Assembly (NCBI GenBank): GCA_003663115.1
Contig: QMZJ01000030.1
Location: 1 to 11,107 of the forward strand
Direction: 5' to 3'
Length of the DNA: 11,107 bases
Origin: Candidatus Altarchaeales archaeon
Lineage (GTDB): Archaea > Altiarchaeota > Altiarchaeia > IMC4 > QMZM01
In this document: positions 1 through 7,610 of the stretch, piece after piece
Layout: every line of letters begins with the position of its first letter
Numbering within the stretch: position 1 is the first letter of the stretch
Position numbers and translations under genes: made by a program
Notes under the pieces: model-generated
What the model saw: the letters and a program-made list of their open reading frames with translations, nothing else
Database searches by the model: none
Told to the model about the DNA's origin: nothing

Positions 1-1
1 C

Positions 2-88
2 ATTGTTTTGATAGCCTTGACGATAGTCAACTGGGTTTTCGCCGGTGCGGGGCCAATGTCCGTATTTACATTCAACTGCGCACCATAG
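2..88 (+). CDS. C-terminal tail of an unidentified membrane protein (partial, cut by window edge)
   Basis: The frame starting at base 2 stays open for 28 codons and stops at TAG 86-88. Its peptide begins IVLIALTIVNWVFAGAGPMS, which looks like a terminal transmembrane helix with a short tail. The competing frame from base 1 is open to a TAA at 121-123, but it needs several CGC/CGG/CGT arginine codons, whereas the genes here use AGA/AGG, so the base-2 frame is the better reading. The family cannot be named from so few residues. It lies 38 nt upstream of the coiled-coil protein gene on the same strand and may belong to the same transcription unit. Confidence 0.35.
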   Translation: MVLIALTIVNWVFAGAGPMSVFTFNCAP

Positions 89-97
89 TTAAAAGTA

Positions 98-110
98 TTT
101 CTGTCAGAAA
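98..110. promoter_or_regulatory. Short perfect dyad upstream of the coiled-coil gene
   Basis: TTTCTG and CAGAAA form a perfect 6+1+6 inverted repeat ending 16 nt before the ATG at 127. The surroundings (89-126) are A/T-rich and lack a clear Shine-Dalgarno sequence, so a transcription start could lie here. The dyad could be an operator half-site pair or a tiny hairpin. At this length it could also be chance. Confidence 0.2.
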
Positions 111-126
111 ATCCAATAAATAATCA

Positions 127-786
127 ATGAAGAGAGATGTAAACTTTGTGTTTTTCGGTCTGTTAATCTTATTGCTAATTGCAATGGTAGGGATTATGCT
201 CTACAGCGATTATACCTACCATAAGGTCAATGCTCAGTACCTGAAATTCAAAGAGATGTTCGAACAAGCCCAGAATGAACTGAATAGGAGCAGGGAGGAG
301 ATAAAGGCGAAGGATGAGGAGCTCCAGGAAAAGGAGCAGGCCCTTATAGATATCATAAATGAATTAAATCTCTCCAAGCAGAGGATATCCTCTCTGAGCG
401 ATTATTATACAACGGTCAAGAGTGAGAAAGAGAATCTCGAGATGGACCTATCCAGAATTGAGCGGGAGAGAGATCAATGGAAATCGGACTACTTGGCTGC
501 AAAGAAGGATCTCGGGGTCTGTGAGAAGAATTATGATCTAAAGAAAAAGGAGGTCGAACTACTGGAGTCCGATATTGCAGCGTATAGAGATTATGCCACA
601 AAACTGAGTTTAAATATCGACATAGCGATGGAAGAGGCAGAAGATCTGATGAATGCCCTCGATATTGTGGATTGCACCAATGCCTCAGTTTGTGAGGATG
701 AAATAGAGAATATTACTGAGATGCTGCAAGATCTGCAGAGCACTCTATTACTAATAAATGACAACATAGATCATCTACCAAAATAA
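127..786 (+). CDS. Membrane-anchored coiled-coil protein, unknown family
   Basis: This 219-residue protein has a short basic N-terminus (MKRD), one hydrophobic helix at about residues 7-27, and then a long, highly charged heptad-rich region (about 35-155) rich in Glu, Lys, Gln and Leu. This is the layout of a single-pass membrane anchor with a coiled-coil rod. The C-terminal part (about 160-219) is helical and acidic, and holds C183 and C189 in a CTNASVC arrangement, with another cysteine at 132; these could form a disulfide or bind metal, but this is unproven. It ends 1 nt before the next gene, so it is very likely co-translated with the membrane protein, MoxR and DUF58 genes downstream. By that context it may be a scaffold or sensor of that module. 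I do not recognise the family, and coiled coils give poor homology signals. Confidence 0.8.
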   Translation: MKRDVNFVFFGLLILLLIAMVGIMLYSDYTYHKVNAQYLKFKEMFEQAQNELNRSREEIKAKDEELQEKEQALIDIINELNLSKQRISSLSDYYTTVKSEKENLEMDLSRIERERDQWKSDYLAAKKDLGVCEKNYDLKKKEVELLESDIAAYRDYATKLSLNIDIAMEEAEDLMNALDIVDCTNASVCEDEIENITEMLQDLQSTLLLINDNIDHLPK

Positions 787-787
787 A

Positions 788-1711
788 ATGAATGACCCAA
801 TTGTTTCACGGTTGAATGAGGTTAAGAAGCTCTCCTGGAAGATCCACGCATTTTGTGTTATTCTGAATACCATCATAGTTTTTCTGGCATTCGCCATAAT
901 CCTGAGGTTCCTTGGCATACCAGCAATTATTGCCATTTGTCCCGCCATCATCTACTTGATGATAGATGTAATATATAGGATCCACAGGACGAATGTCATA
1001 AGGTCCATAGTAATTAAGTATCCTTCACTGAATGAAAGACTTCAAACCGCCTATGACAACAGAAATGTGAGAAACATCGTTGTAGAAAGCCTGGTGAAGG
1101 ACGTCTCCAGGAGGATGGACAGGATATGGTACTCCTCCTTCCTGGATACGAAAGAGGTAATCTCGAGAACAATTCTGACTGTAATACTGGTTTTTATCTT
1201 TCTCTCAATAAATTTCATAAATATCGAGGACCTTGGTTTTAATTTCCATGGTTTACTCGGCAGAGATTTTTTAGATCAGATCGAGAATCTCACGGGTTTT
1301 GACATAGTTCGCGATGATGGGTTCCAGTGGGAGGAAGAGGAGAAGTTCGAATCCAAAAACAGGGTGGAAGAGGACACACTTGGAGGGGAGAGTGGTGGTG
1401 AATTGCCCGGGATAAATGAGGGCCCAATTCCGGGGTTTGGCGGGGGCGTTGGTGAGGGATCAAATCCAGATATCTACGGGGAAGCGTCATCCGCAAAGAT
1501 CGCCGGAGAGGACATAGATATGGAGGTGCATCCAGAATATGGGGGGGAGATCGAGATTAAGGATGTAGAAGAGGAGAAGGTAAGGGGCAAATTTCCAGGC
1601 AATCTGAAGGGAAAATCATCTGAAATTCCGGAGCAAGATCCCGTATGGGCCAGAGAGCTCATCAGGAAATATTTTCAATCATTACAAAATATATTAGAGG
1701 AAGAGGAATGA
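788..1711 (+). CDS. Three-helix membrane protein with acidic Gly-rich tail, in MoxR-DUF58 operon
   Basis: This 307-residue protein has a helix pair at about 22-40 and 43-63, a cytoplasmic-looking charged stretch, and a third helix at about 127-147. The linker carries PSLNERLQTAYDNRN (79-93), which resembles, from memory, a stretch in membrane proteins encoded beside archaeal MoxR-DUF58 pairs; this was not verified. Residues 180-280 are low complexity, acidic and glycine/proline-rich (for example GFGGGVGEG at 216-224), and probably disordered. The last 25 residues form a predicted helix with a PVWARELIRKYFQSL core (285-299), similar in pattern to C-terminal segments I recall in bacterial proteins from MoxR operons. 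It starts 1 nt after the coiled-coil gene and its TGA overlaps the MoxR start. Its likely role is a partner or substrate-presenting component for the MoxR ATPase; no enzymatic motif is seen. Confidence 0.8.
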   Translation: MNDPIVSRLNEVKKLSWKIHAFCVILNTIIVFLAFAIILRFLGIPAIIAICPAIIYLMIDVIYRIHRTNVIRSIVIKYPSLNERLQTAYDNRNVRNIVVESLVKDVSRRMDRIWYSSFLDTKEVISRTILTVILVFIFLSINFINIEDLGFNFHGLLGRDFLDQIENLTGFDIVRDDGFQWEEEEKFESKNRVEEDTLGGESGGELPGINEGPIPGFGGGVGEGSNPDIYGEASSAKIAGEDIDMEVHPEYGGEIEIKDVEEEKVRGKFPGNLKGKSSEIPEQDPVWARELIRKYFQSLQNILEEEE

Positions 1712-2787
1712 AAAAAAGGACTCAGACCAAGATCGGGGGAAGTATCTGGGGAATAAGGGAGACAAATGAACGAAGAGATGCTCTAAAAGAGCCAATAAGT
1801 CTCATAGATATTCCCAATGAAAAGGAGGACATTAAGAGGGTATACCACAAAATGAAAGATATATACAATGAGATCCTTTACGAGATGAAGCGGGTTATAG
1901 CAGGTCAGGAAAAGGTAATAGAGCAGATACTTATAGCGATATTTACAAGGAATCATGCCCTGCTGGAGGGGTTTCCTGGTTTGGGCAAGACATTGATGAT
2001 TAGTACACTATCTGAAATAATGGATCTCGATTTTAAAAGAATACAGTGCACGCCAGATCTAATGCCCTCCGATATAACAGGCACTTATGTAGTGGAGGAG
2101 AGGGATGGGAGAAAGATATTTAAATTTGAGAAGGGACCCGTCTTTACCAATATCCTCCTGGCCGATGAAATAAACCGAGCAACACCAAAGACGCAATCGG
2201 CCCTGTTGGAGGCAATGCAGGAGAGACAGGTCTCCGTGGGAACGTCAACATACCCATTGGATAGGCCATTCTTTGTACTTGCAACCCAGAATCCAATAGA
2301 GATGGAGGGAACGTATCCATTGCCAGAGGCACAGACCGATAGATTTCTTCTGAAGATATTGGTCGATTATCCAAGTATGGAAGAGGAAGACAGAATTGTG
2401 GACCTTTATACCGGGGAAACCATACCAAAAACGAAGAGGATAATAGGTAAGGAAAAGCTTCTGGCCATTCAGGAATTAACTCGTAAAATCCCCATAGCGA
2501 ATGAGGTAAAAGAGTATGCGCTGAATATTGTAACAAAAACAAGACCAATAACGGATGGAACTGCTAAAAAGTATCTGGATTATGGAGCCTCACCAAGGGC
2601 AACTATCGGTTTAGTACTGGCTGCAAAGGCAAGGGCATTAATTAATGGAAGGAACTACGTGAGTAAGGAAGACATAAGGGAGATGGCATATCCCGTTTTA
2701 AGACACAGGTTGATTCTGAATTTCGAGTCCGAACGTAAGGGGATAACAACAGACGATGTTATCGGTGAGATATTAAAAGAGGTGTAG
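1708..2787 (+). CDS. MoxR-family AAA+ ATPase
   Basis: This is a MoxR/RavA-type AAA+ ATPase, a chaperone-like motor for maturing or activating protein complexes, here probably at the inner face of the membrane. From the chosen start it has 359 residues. Walker A is GFPGLGKT (88-95), Walker B LLADEIN (150-156), sensor 1 ATQNP (192-196), the EAQTDRF segment carries the conserved Arg (212), and sensor 2 is GASPRA (293-298); a C-terminal lid domain follows. All nucleotide-binding residues look intact. An upstream in-frame ATG at 1645 would force a 67-nt overlap with the preceding gene. The ATG at 1708 gives an ATGA overlap and follows a purine-rich GAGGAAGAGGA, so it is preferred. The first 45 or so residues are an extension not needed for the AAA+ core. 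It is followed 1 nt later by the DUF58 gene, its usual partner. Confidence 0.95.
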   Translation: MKKRTQTKIGGSIWGIRETNERRDALKEPISLIDIPNEKEDIKRVYHKMKDIYNEILYEMKRVIAGQEKVIEQILIAIFTRNHALLEGFPGLGKTLMISTLSEIMDLDFKRIQCTPDLMPSDITGTYVVEERDGRKIFKFEKGPVFTNILLADEINRATPKTQSALLEAMQERQVSVGTSTYPLDRPFFVLATQNPIEMEGTYPLPEAQTDRFLLKILVDYPSMEEEDRIVDLYTGETIPKTKRIIGKEKLLAIQELTRKIPIANEVKEYALNIVTKTRPITDGTAKKYLDYGASPRATIGLVLAAKARALINGRNYVSKEDIREMAYPVLRHRLILNFESERKGITTDDVIGEILKEV

Positions 2788-2788
2788 A

Positions 2789-3655
2789 GTGGCAATTGAC
2801 TCAACCTTTCTGGATCAGCTTAAAGGACTCGACCTTCTCGCCAGGAGAAAGGTTTCCAGCGTTTATATGGGCAGCAGGAGGTCAGTACGTCAGGGTAGGG
2901 GTATTGAGATAGCAGATTACAGGGAGTATTACCCGGGGGATGATTTCAGGTCCATCGACTGGAGGGTCTACGCAAGAACCGAAAGGTTATATATAAGACG
3001 CTTTGAGGAGGAAAAGGACCTGACCCTGCACATACTGATAGATTCCAGTGCGAGTATGGATTTTTCTGTCTCTGGAATGAGAAAGTTCGACTACGGGGGA
3101 AGCATCGCCGTGGGTTTTGCCTATCTCGCCATGAGCAAGTATGAAAAGTTTGCTTCTGCACTGTTCTCCGATAGAATAACAGATGTTATGCAACCCAAGA
3201 AGGGGAAAATGCACTTCTTTAGAATGGTTGAATTGCTCAATAATGCAATTCAGAAAGGAAAAACAGACCTTGAAAAGTGCATAGGACAGTATACCAATAT
3301 GATAAAATCGAGGTCATTTATCATTGTAATTTCTGACTTCATTGAGCCGATGGAATCTCTGGAGTATGCCATCTATAGAATAGCCAAGTATTCAAAGGAG
3401 GCCGTATTGGTCCAAATTTTGGACCCGGGGGAGATCAGCCTGAGGTGGACGGACGACATAAGATTCGAGGATATGGAGAGCCTAAAGAGCGAGAGAACCT
3501 TTCTGAGTCCGGATTTCAAAAAGAGATATCAAGAAAGGTTAAAGGAGCACATTTCGGGTATACAGGAAATCTGCGACGATACGGGCATTGAATTCTATTC
3601 TATAACTACCGACACCCCCCTTTTTGATGCCTTCGTTGGGATCGTTGAAAAATAA
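2789..3655 (+). CDS. DUF58 protein with von Willebrand factor A-like fold
   Basis: This 288-residue protein begins with GTG, preceded by GAGGTG (2779-2784), an almost ideal archaeal ribosome binding site lying inside the end of the MoxR gene. The DUF58 signature Y-x-x-G-D-D-x-R-x-I-D-W is at 48-58, after the RRSVRQGRGIEIADYREY lead-in. A metal-site-like DSSASM follows at 85-90, and strands such as SFIIVISDF (176-184) fit a vWA-type Rossmann core. No membrane segment is seen, so it should be cytosolic. Members of this family are nearly always encoded next to MoxR ATPases and are thought to serve as their adaptor or substrate-recognition partner. No separate BatA/BatB-like membrane vWA gene follows; an unrelated metabolic gene starts 35 nt downstream. 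Confidence 0.93.
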   Translation: MAIDSTFLDQLKGLDLLARRKVSSVYMGSRRSVRQGRGIEIADYREYYPGDDFRSIDWRVYARTERLYIRRFEEEKDLTLHILIDSSASMDFSVSGMRKFDYGGSIAVGFAYLAMSKYEKFASALFSDRITDVMQPKKGKMHFFRMVELLNNAIQKGKTDLEKCIGQYTNMIKSRSFIIVISDFIEPMESLEYAIYRIAKYSKEAVLVQILDPGEISLRWTDDIRFEDMESLKSERTFLSPDFKKRYQERLKEHISGIQEICDDTGIEFYSITTDTPLFDAFVGIVEK

Positions 3656-3662
3656 CTACTGG

Positions 3663-3668
3663 TTTATC
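3663..3668 (+). promoter_or_regulatory. Possible weak TATA box for the Re-citrate synthase-like gene
   Basis: TTTATC is centred about 25 nt upstream of the ATG at 3691, the distance expected for an archaeal leaderless or near-leaderless transcript. It lies inside a small GGTT-TATC-AACC inverted repeat (3661-3672). The match to box A is poor and the 35-nt gap could equally be read through from DUF58. Confidence 0.25.
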
Positions 3669-3690
3669 AACCTGTATTGAGAATAATATA

Positions 3691-4977
3691 ATGATCAAAA
3701 TGTTCAGAAGCTACGAGGAGATGCCAAAGATAGAGTTGCCCCTAAAACAGGAGATCCGGATCAGCGATTCGACAATCAGAGATGGGGCCCAGATGCCAGG
3801 GATTGTTATGACGAGGAGAAATAAGCTTAAGATCTATGAGTATCTACACAAGATTGGAATCGAAAAACTTGAGTGCTTTCTCTATAATGAGAGGGATAGG
3901 GAAGTCGCCAGAGAGATGCTGGATATAAATTATGAGCTTCCCGAGGTTACCGGGTGGGCGAGAGCGAAAATAGAGGATATAGACCTTGTTCTAAAATTTG
4001 ATGAAATAAAGGAAACTGGAATACTCATGTCCGTATCGGATCCCCACATATTTGATAAGATAGAATTTAAAAGCAGAGAGGAGGCAATGGATAAATACCT
4101 AAGGATATTAGATTACGCCCTGGATCACGGTCTCAGAGTAAGGTGTCACCTGGAGGATATCACGAGATCTGATTTTGAGGGCTTCACCTTTCCACTGGTA
4201 AGAGAGATAATCTCGAGGGATAAGAATGCGATTATCAGGGTATGCGATACCCTGGGTCTGGGGGTGCCCTTTTTAGAGGTCGATCTTCCCTACGGGATAC
4301 CGAAGATGATCAAAGAACTTAGGGATATGGGGGTAAAGAATATAGAAACCCATATGCACGATGACTTCGGTCTGGGGGTCGCGAATTCACTTGCAGCCTA
4401 CTGGTATGGCGCCAACTGGTCAAATCTGACCTTTCTGGGTATAGGTGAACGGGCAGGTAATAGCGAATTGGAGAAGGTTCTGGTCTTTTTTGTTCACAGG
4501 GTCAAGGGTTTTGAAAAATATAATCCCAAATACCTCGTTGAATTTGCCAGATACATAGAAAAGGAGGTCAGGATATTTATCCCCAGAAATAAAGCGATAG
4601 TTGGAAAGAATATCTTTGCTCACGAGTCCGGAATTCACACCGCGGCAGTGATAAAAAACCCCTTCCTCTATGAGCCCTTTCCACCGGAATCCGTGGGGGG
4701 TGAGAGGAGATTGATGATAGGGGATACATCCGGCACCGAGGTGATAAGGAAGAAGGTTGAGGAGATAGCGGAAGACTTGATGGGTGTGAGGGTGAAAGTA
4801 AAAAAGAGGGACCCCAGGATTCTGGCGATATACAGGGACATACATAGACTCTATGACGTGGAAGGCAGACGCTCCTGTATCTCAGATGATGAGATGAAGA
4901 AATACGTTGAGAAATACTTCATGTTCGAACCCGTTGTGGACGAGGTCAAAATCAGTAAAAAGAAAGATGAAGAATAG
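3691..4977 (+). CDS. Re-citrate synthase-like DRE-TIM metallolyase (2-isopropylmalate/homocitrate synthase superfamily)
   Basis: This 428-residue enzyme belongs to the superfamily that condenses acetyl-CoA with a 2-oxo acid. The TIM barrel opens with SDSTIRDGAQ (25-34), giving the R30-D31 pair. HMHDDFGLG (221-229) supplies two metal-binding histidines, GIGERAGN (250-257) supplies the asparagine ligand, and HESGIH (311-316) matches LeuA and homocitrate synthases. The middle section is not LeuA-like. ECFLYNERDR (61-70), PEVTGWARA (84-92), KETGILMSVSDPHIF (107-121) and RCHLEDITR (151-159) closely follow what I recall of clostridial Re-citrate synthase. The likely reaction is acetyl-CoA plus oxaloacetate to citrate, feeding the 2-oxoglutarate branch in anaerobes lacking ordinary citrate synthase. 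There is no full LeuA-type leucine-binding regulatory domain, only about 110 residues after HESGIH. Homocitrate or citramalate synthesis remains possible. It lies 5 nt ahead of the GT4 gene, with no obvious functional link. Confidence 0.78.
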   Translation: MIKMFRSYEEMPKIELPLKQEIRISDSTIRDGAQMPGIVMTRRNKLKIYEYLHKIGIEKLECFLYNERDREVAREMLDINYELPEVTGWARAKIEDIDLVLKFDEIKETGILMSVSDPHIFDKIEFKSREEAMDKYLRILDYALDHGLRVRCHLEDITRSDFEGFTFPLVREIISRDKNAIIRVCDTLGLGVPFLEVDLPYGIPKMIKELRDMGVKNIETHMHDDFGLGVANSLAAYWYGANWSNLTFLGIGERAGNSELEKVLVFFVHRVKGFEKYNPKYLVEFARYIEKEVRIFIPRNKAIVGKNIFAHESGIHTAAVIKNPFLYEPFPPESVGGERRLMIGDTSGTEVIRKKVEEIAEDLMGVRVKVKKRDPRILAIYRDIHRLYDVEGRRSCISDDEMKKYVEKYFMFEPVVDEVKISKKKDEE

Positions 4978-4982
4978 ATAAG

Positions 4983-6035
4983 ATGCGAGTTGTTTGGGTC
5001 TCGGATACATTCGAGCAATTGAATGGAATCGCCGTATATATCAAGAGGATTATACCATTATTACAAAAATATATTGATATCAGACTGGTTACTGGCAGGG
5101 TAAAAGAACGTTATAAATTTCCCGTTTCACCCCTCCCCTACGTCCCGGTTCCCATGCTCCAGGACTATGATATAATAATTCCAACATTCAGGAAGATTGA
5201 TGCGGACATTGTGCATATACATACGGGTTATATTCTTGGTCTGTATTCCTCTCTCTTAGGTAATAAAAAGGTTGTAACGACACATCTGCACCCCTATCAC
5301 CTCCTGGAGGGAATATTCGGCCACAGGCAGCCGAGGTTCCTGCAGAAACTGGCCTGGAGGTACGTCATCTCCTTTTTCAATCGCTTTGATGTCGTTGTCT
5401 GCCAGACCAATGCAACGAAAGAGATGTTCAGAAAACGGGGGCTTAAACCAAGGACCGAGGTAGTCCCGAATGGAATTAACACCCTGGAATCGGTAGAGAA
5501 TATAAAACCAACGGTAAATTTTAAGAAGAAATATAATATCAGGGGGGATTTTGCACTCTTTCTGGGAAGGATAGATGCCTCAAAGGGGATAGACTGGGTT
5601 ATAGAGGTCGCCAGAAAGCTCCCCGACAGGGAATTCTTCATTGTCGGTAAAGGCACATTAGAGAAAAAGATACCAAAACTTGAGAACATTCATTTTTACA
5701 ACTACTTAAAATATGAAGACAAAATCGCGGCATTTTATGAAGCTACAATGCTGTTAATGCCCTCCAAGGTGGAGACAGAGGGAATAGTTGCCCAGGAGGC
5801 AATGCTCTTCAAAAAACCGGTACTTATCTCAAACAATGAGGTACTTAGGGAGGTAGTGGGTAAAGGGGGGATCGTATGTAACTCAATAGAGGAGCTTGCA
5901 GAAAATACGGAGTTTCTGTTCGAGAATGAAAAGCTTAGGGAGGAGATCGGAGAAAAGGCACTGGAGGAGGTGAAAAAGAGAGATATTAATAAATCCGTTG
6001 AAAAGCTGGTTAAAATTTATGAATCTCTCTTGTGA
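4983..6035 (+). CDS. GT4-family glycosyltransferase
   Basis: This 350-residue protein has the GT-B fold of retaining glycosyltransferases. The N-terminal domain begins RVVWVSDTFEQLNGIAVYI (2-20), with the glycine loop that contacts the donor, followed by DIVHIHTGY (75-83) and the H103/H106 region. VVPNGIN (160-166) marks the domain junction, FLGRIDASKG (193-202) begins the donor domain, and ETEGIVAQE (264-272) is the E-x7-E nucleotide-sugar motif with both glutamates present. No membrane helix is seen; it is probably cytosolic or membrane-associated. The pattern resembles enzymes that glycosylate lipids (diacylglycerol or inositol lipids) as well as exopolysaccharide enzymes, so the acceptor is uncertain. 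It is 5 nt downstream of the Re-citrate synthase-like gene and convergent with the tetraether synthase gene; a role in archaeal lipid headgroups or surface glycans is inference. Confidence 0.88.
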   Translation: MRVVWVSDTFEQLNGIAVYIKRIIPLLQKYIDIRLVTGRVKERYKFPVSPLPYVPVPMLQDYDIIIPTFRKIDADIVHIHTGYILGLYSSLLGNKKVVTTHLHPYHLLEGIFGHRQPRFLQKLAWRYVISFFNRFDVVVCQTNATKEMFRKRGLKPRTEVVPNGINTLESVENIKPTVNFKKKYNIRGDFALFLGRIDASKGIDWVIEVARKLPDREFFIVGKGTLEKKIPKLENIHFYNYLKYEDKIAAFYEATMLLMPSKVETEGIVAQEAMLFKKPVLISNNEVLREVVGKGGIVCNSIEELAENTEFLFENEKLREEIGEKALEEVKKRDINKSVEKLVKIYESLL

Positions 6036-6054
6036 AAAACGAACCTGGGGTGAC

Positions 6055-6064
6055 TTTTCTTTTT
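6055..6064 (+). terminator. Oligo-T transcription terminator in convergent gap
   Basis: TTTTCTTTTT lies 20 nt after the GT4 stop codon, without a strong hairpin, as is usual for archaeal termination. It overlaps the stop codon of the opposing Tes-like gene. On the minus strand a T5 run (complement of AAAAA at 6036-6040) could end the Tes transcript, so the 27-nt gap probably terminates both directions. Confidence 0.5.
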
Positions 6065-7568
6065 AATCATTCCCTTTCTTCCACTCGTCCATTGGGACCG
6101 AAAATCTTTCCTCCAGAGCTTCTCTGTGGAGATTATTGTAGGAACAGAAGGGTATAATCCTTCCGTCGGGAAGTGAGTAGTGTATTACACATCTCTCCAC
6201 CCTTTCCAGATCGAAATTCCAGCTGTCCATGAAGTGCATGCAGCCTATCATCAATGTGTCCTGGTGGAAATTTATAGCCGAATTCAGGGTGCCTTCCTTC
6301 AGCACTTGAATTATCAATTGCCTGAGTTTTTTGTCGTGGATGTTCCGGATAACCTCCCTCAGGAGCTCGGTGGCGATTTTAAGCTCGCTGATACCTCTAA
6401 GAATTCTTCTCTTCTTTTTCAATTCTCTGGCGCCCCTATCCAGAATATCCAGGAATCTATCCACGTTTATAACATCATTTATCGGGAAACTTTTCCCTTT
6501 TTTGTCAACTATTAAATACGCCCCAACACCGCAGCAGGGATGGGTACTCAGCTGGATAACTGGCTTTTGTTTATATGCCTCTATGAACCTCGATATCGGA
6601 ACCATGGCGGGTACAGGATAGAAATGCTCCCTCTTGAGCTTCCCCCTGGTTTGCTCTTCTACCCGATCTACGAATTCTGATGTGGTTATCCTCCCTCTTT
6701 TTCTCTCTACATCGGATACCCTGCCCGCAAAGGAAACCGGCTGAAAATTAACACAACTAATGACGTCACTATTCCTTATTGCAAATTCAATTATACCCCC
6801 AATCTGGTGATCATTTACCCCCCTGACCAGTGTAACAACCAGTACAACGCATCTATGCCCCAATCTACGACAATTTTCAATGACCCTGAGCTTGGTATTC
6901 AAGAGTTTTCTCCCGCGTATCTTTTCATAGATATCATCGTCCAAGCCGTCGAACTGTAAATAGAGGGAATTCATACCAGAGCTCTTTAATTTTTTCAGAT
7001 ATCCTATGTCCTTGGCAACCCTTATTCCGTTGGTGTCGACCATTATATAGGAAAATCCCACCTCCCTGGCAATTTTCACCAACTCGGGAAGATCATCTCT
7101 CACTGTTGGCTCGCCGCCCGAGAACTGAAGGGCGAAGGCGGGGATGGGTCTGTTATCTCTCAGATTTTGCAGCATCTCCCTTATCTGTTCCCTGCTCGGT
7201 TCATAGACCCTTCCGGTGGAGTTGGCATTCGCGAAACATATGGGACAGTTCAGATTGCAGCGATTTGTTACATCAACTATGCCAAGAACGGTCTGGCTCT
7301 TGTGCTCGTTACATAAACCACAGTCATAGGGACAGCCCTTATCTCTCTCAGTCCTGGGGTTCTCTACACCGGTACCATCGTTCTGGAATCTCATAACCCT
7401 TCTATAGCTCTCTGCATCCCCCCAATAGATCTCCTCGAACCTTCCATGCTCGGGGCATACCTTTTTGATAAGTATCCTGCCATCCTCCTCAACCAGATCG
7501 GCGGGGATCTTTTTCAGGCATCTGGGACATATGCTTTCAGTCGTCTTTATCAAATTTTTCGTCTTCAT
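6063..7568 (-). CDS. tes: Tetraether lipid synthase (Tes)-like radical SAM enzyme
   Basis: This 501-residue radical SAM protein matches the Tes family (MJ0619 / MA_1486 type) in length and architecture. Tes joins the phytanyl tails of two archaeol lipids to make tetraether (GDGT) or macrocyclic lipids. The N-terminal zinc-ribbon- or rubredoxin-like part has CPRC (14-17) and CPEHG (38-42), then CPYDCGLC (79-86). The radical SAM cluster motif is CNLNCPIC (104-111, C-x3-C-x2-C) and the SAM-binding GGEP is at 151-154. HPCCG (344-348) and later cysteines (443, 460, 475) may ligate auxiliary clusters; Tes is known to hold three [4Fe-4S] clusters and one mononuclear iron. No transmembrane helix is evident. 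It follows the AI-2E-family gene by 42 nt and is probably co-transcribed. The main alternative is another member of the same broad radical SAM family with a different substrate. Confidence 0.82.
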   Translation of the reverse strand: MKTKNLIKTTESICPRCLKKIPADLVEEDGRILIKKVCPEHGRFEEIYWGDAESYRRVMRFQNDGTGVENPRTERDKGCPYDCGLCNEHKSQTVLGIVDVTNRCNLNCPICFANANSTGRVYEPSREQIREMLQNLRDNRPIPAFALQFSGGEPTVRDDLPELVKIAREVGFSYIMVDTNGIRVAKDIGYLKKLKSSGMNSLYLQFDGLDDDIYEKIRGRKLLNTKLRVIENCRRLGHRCVVLVVTLVRGVNDHQIGGIIEFAIRNSDVISCVNFQPVSFAGRVSDVERKRGRITTSEFVDRVEEQTRGKLKREHFYPVPAMVPISRFIEAYKQKPVIQLSTHPCCGVGAYLIVDKKGKSFPINDVINVDRFLDILDRGARELKKKRRILRGISELKIATELLREVIRNIHDKKLRQLIIQVLKEGTLNSAINFHQDTLMIGCMHFMDSWNFDLERVERCVIHYSLPDGRIIPFCSYNNLHREALEERFSVPMDEWKKGND

Positions 7569-7610
7569 TCTTTTAAGATTATAGAATAGAATTCAAACAA
7601 AATAAAGTGG

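Noticed and set aside
1..123. Frame from base 1, open for 40 codons to TAA at 121-123
   Set aside because: It uses CGN arginine codons foreign to this region and gives no protein-like pattern; the base-2 frame gives a credible membrane helix.
1380..1480. Glycine-rich stretch considered as a tandem DNA repeat
   Set aside because: The GGGG-containing codons are irregular, with no fixed unit; it is low-complexity protein sequence rather than a DNA repeat.
1645..1707. Upstream in-frame ATG that would extend MoxR by 21 residues
   Set aside because: It overlaps the preceding membrane protein gene by 67 nt, while the ATG at 1708 has an ATGA overlap and a purine-rich ribosome binding site.
4420..4845. 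Long antisense open frame opposite the Re-citrate synthase-like gene
   Set aside because: The sense strand carries strong catalytic motifs throughout; the antisense product has no recognisable pattern. The same holds for antisense frames opposite MoxR (2144-2548), GT4 (5297-5689), Tes and MFS.
7569..7610. Separate promoter for the Tes-like gene in the 42-nt gap
   Set aside because: A/T-rich stretches exist, but none sits about 25-28 nt before the ATG with a convincing box; co-transcription with AI-2E is simpler.
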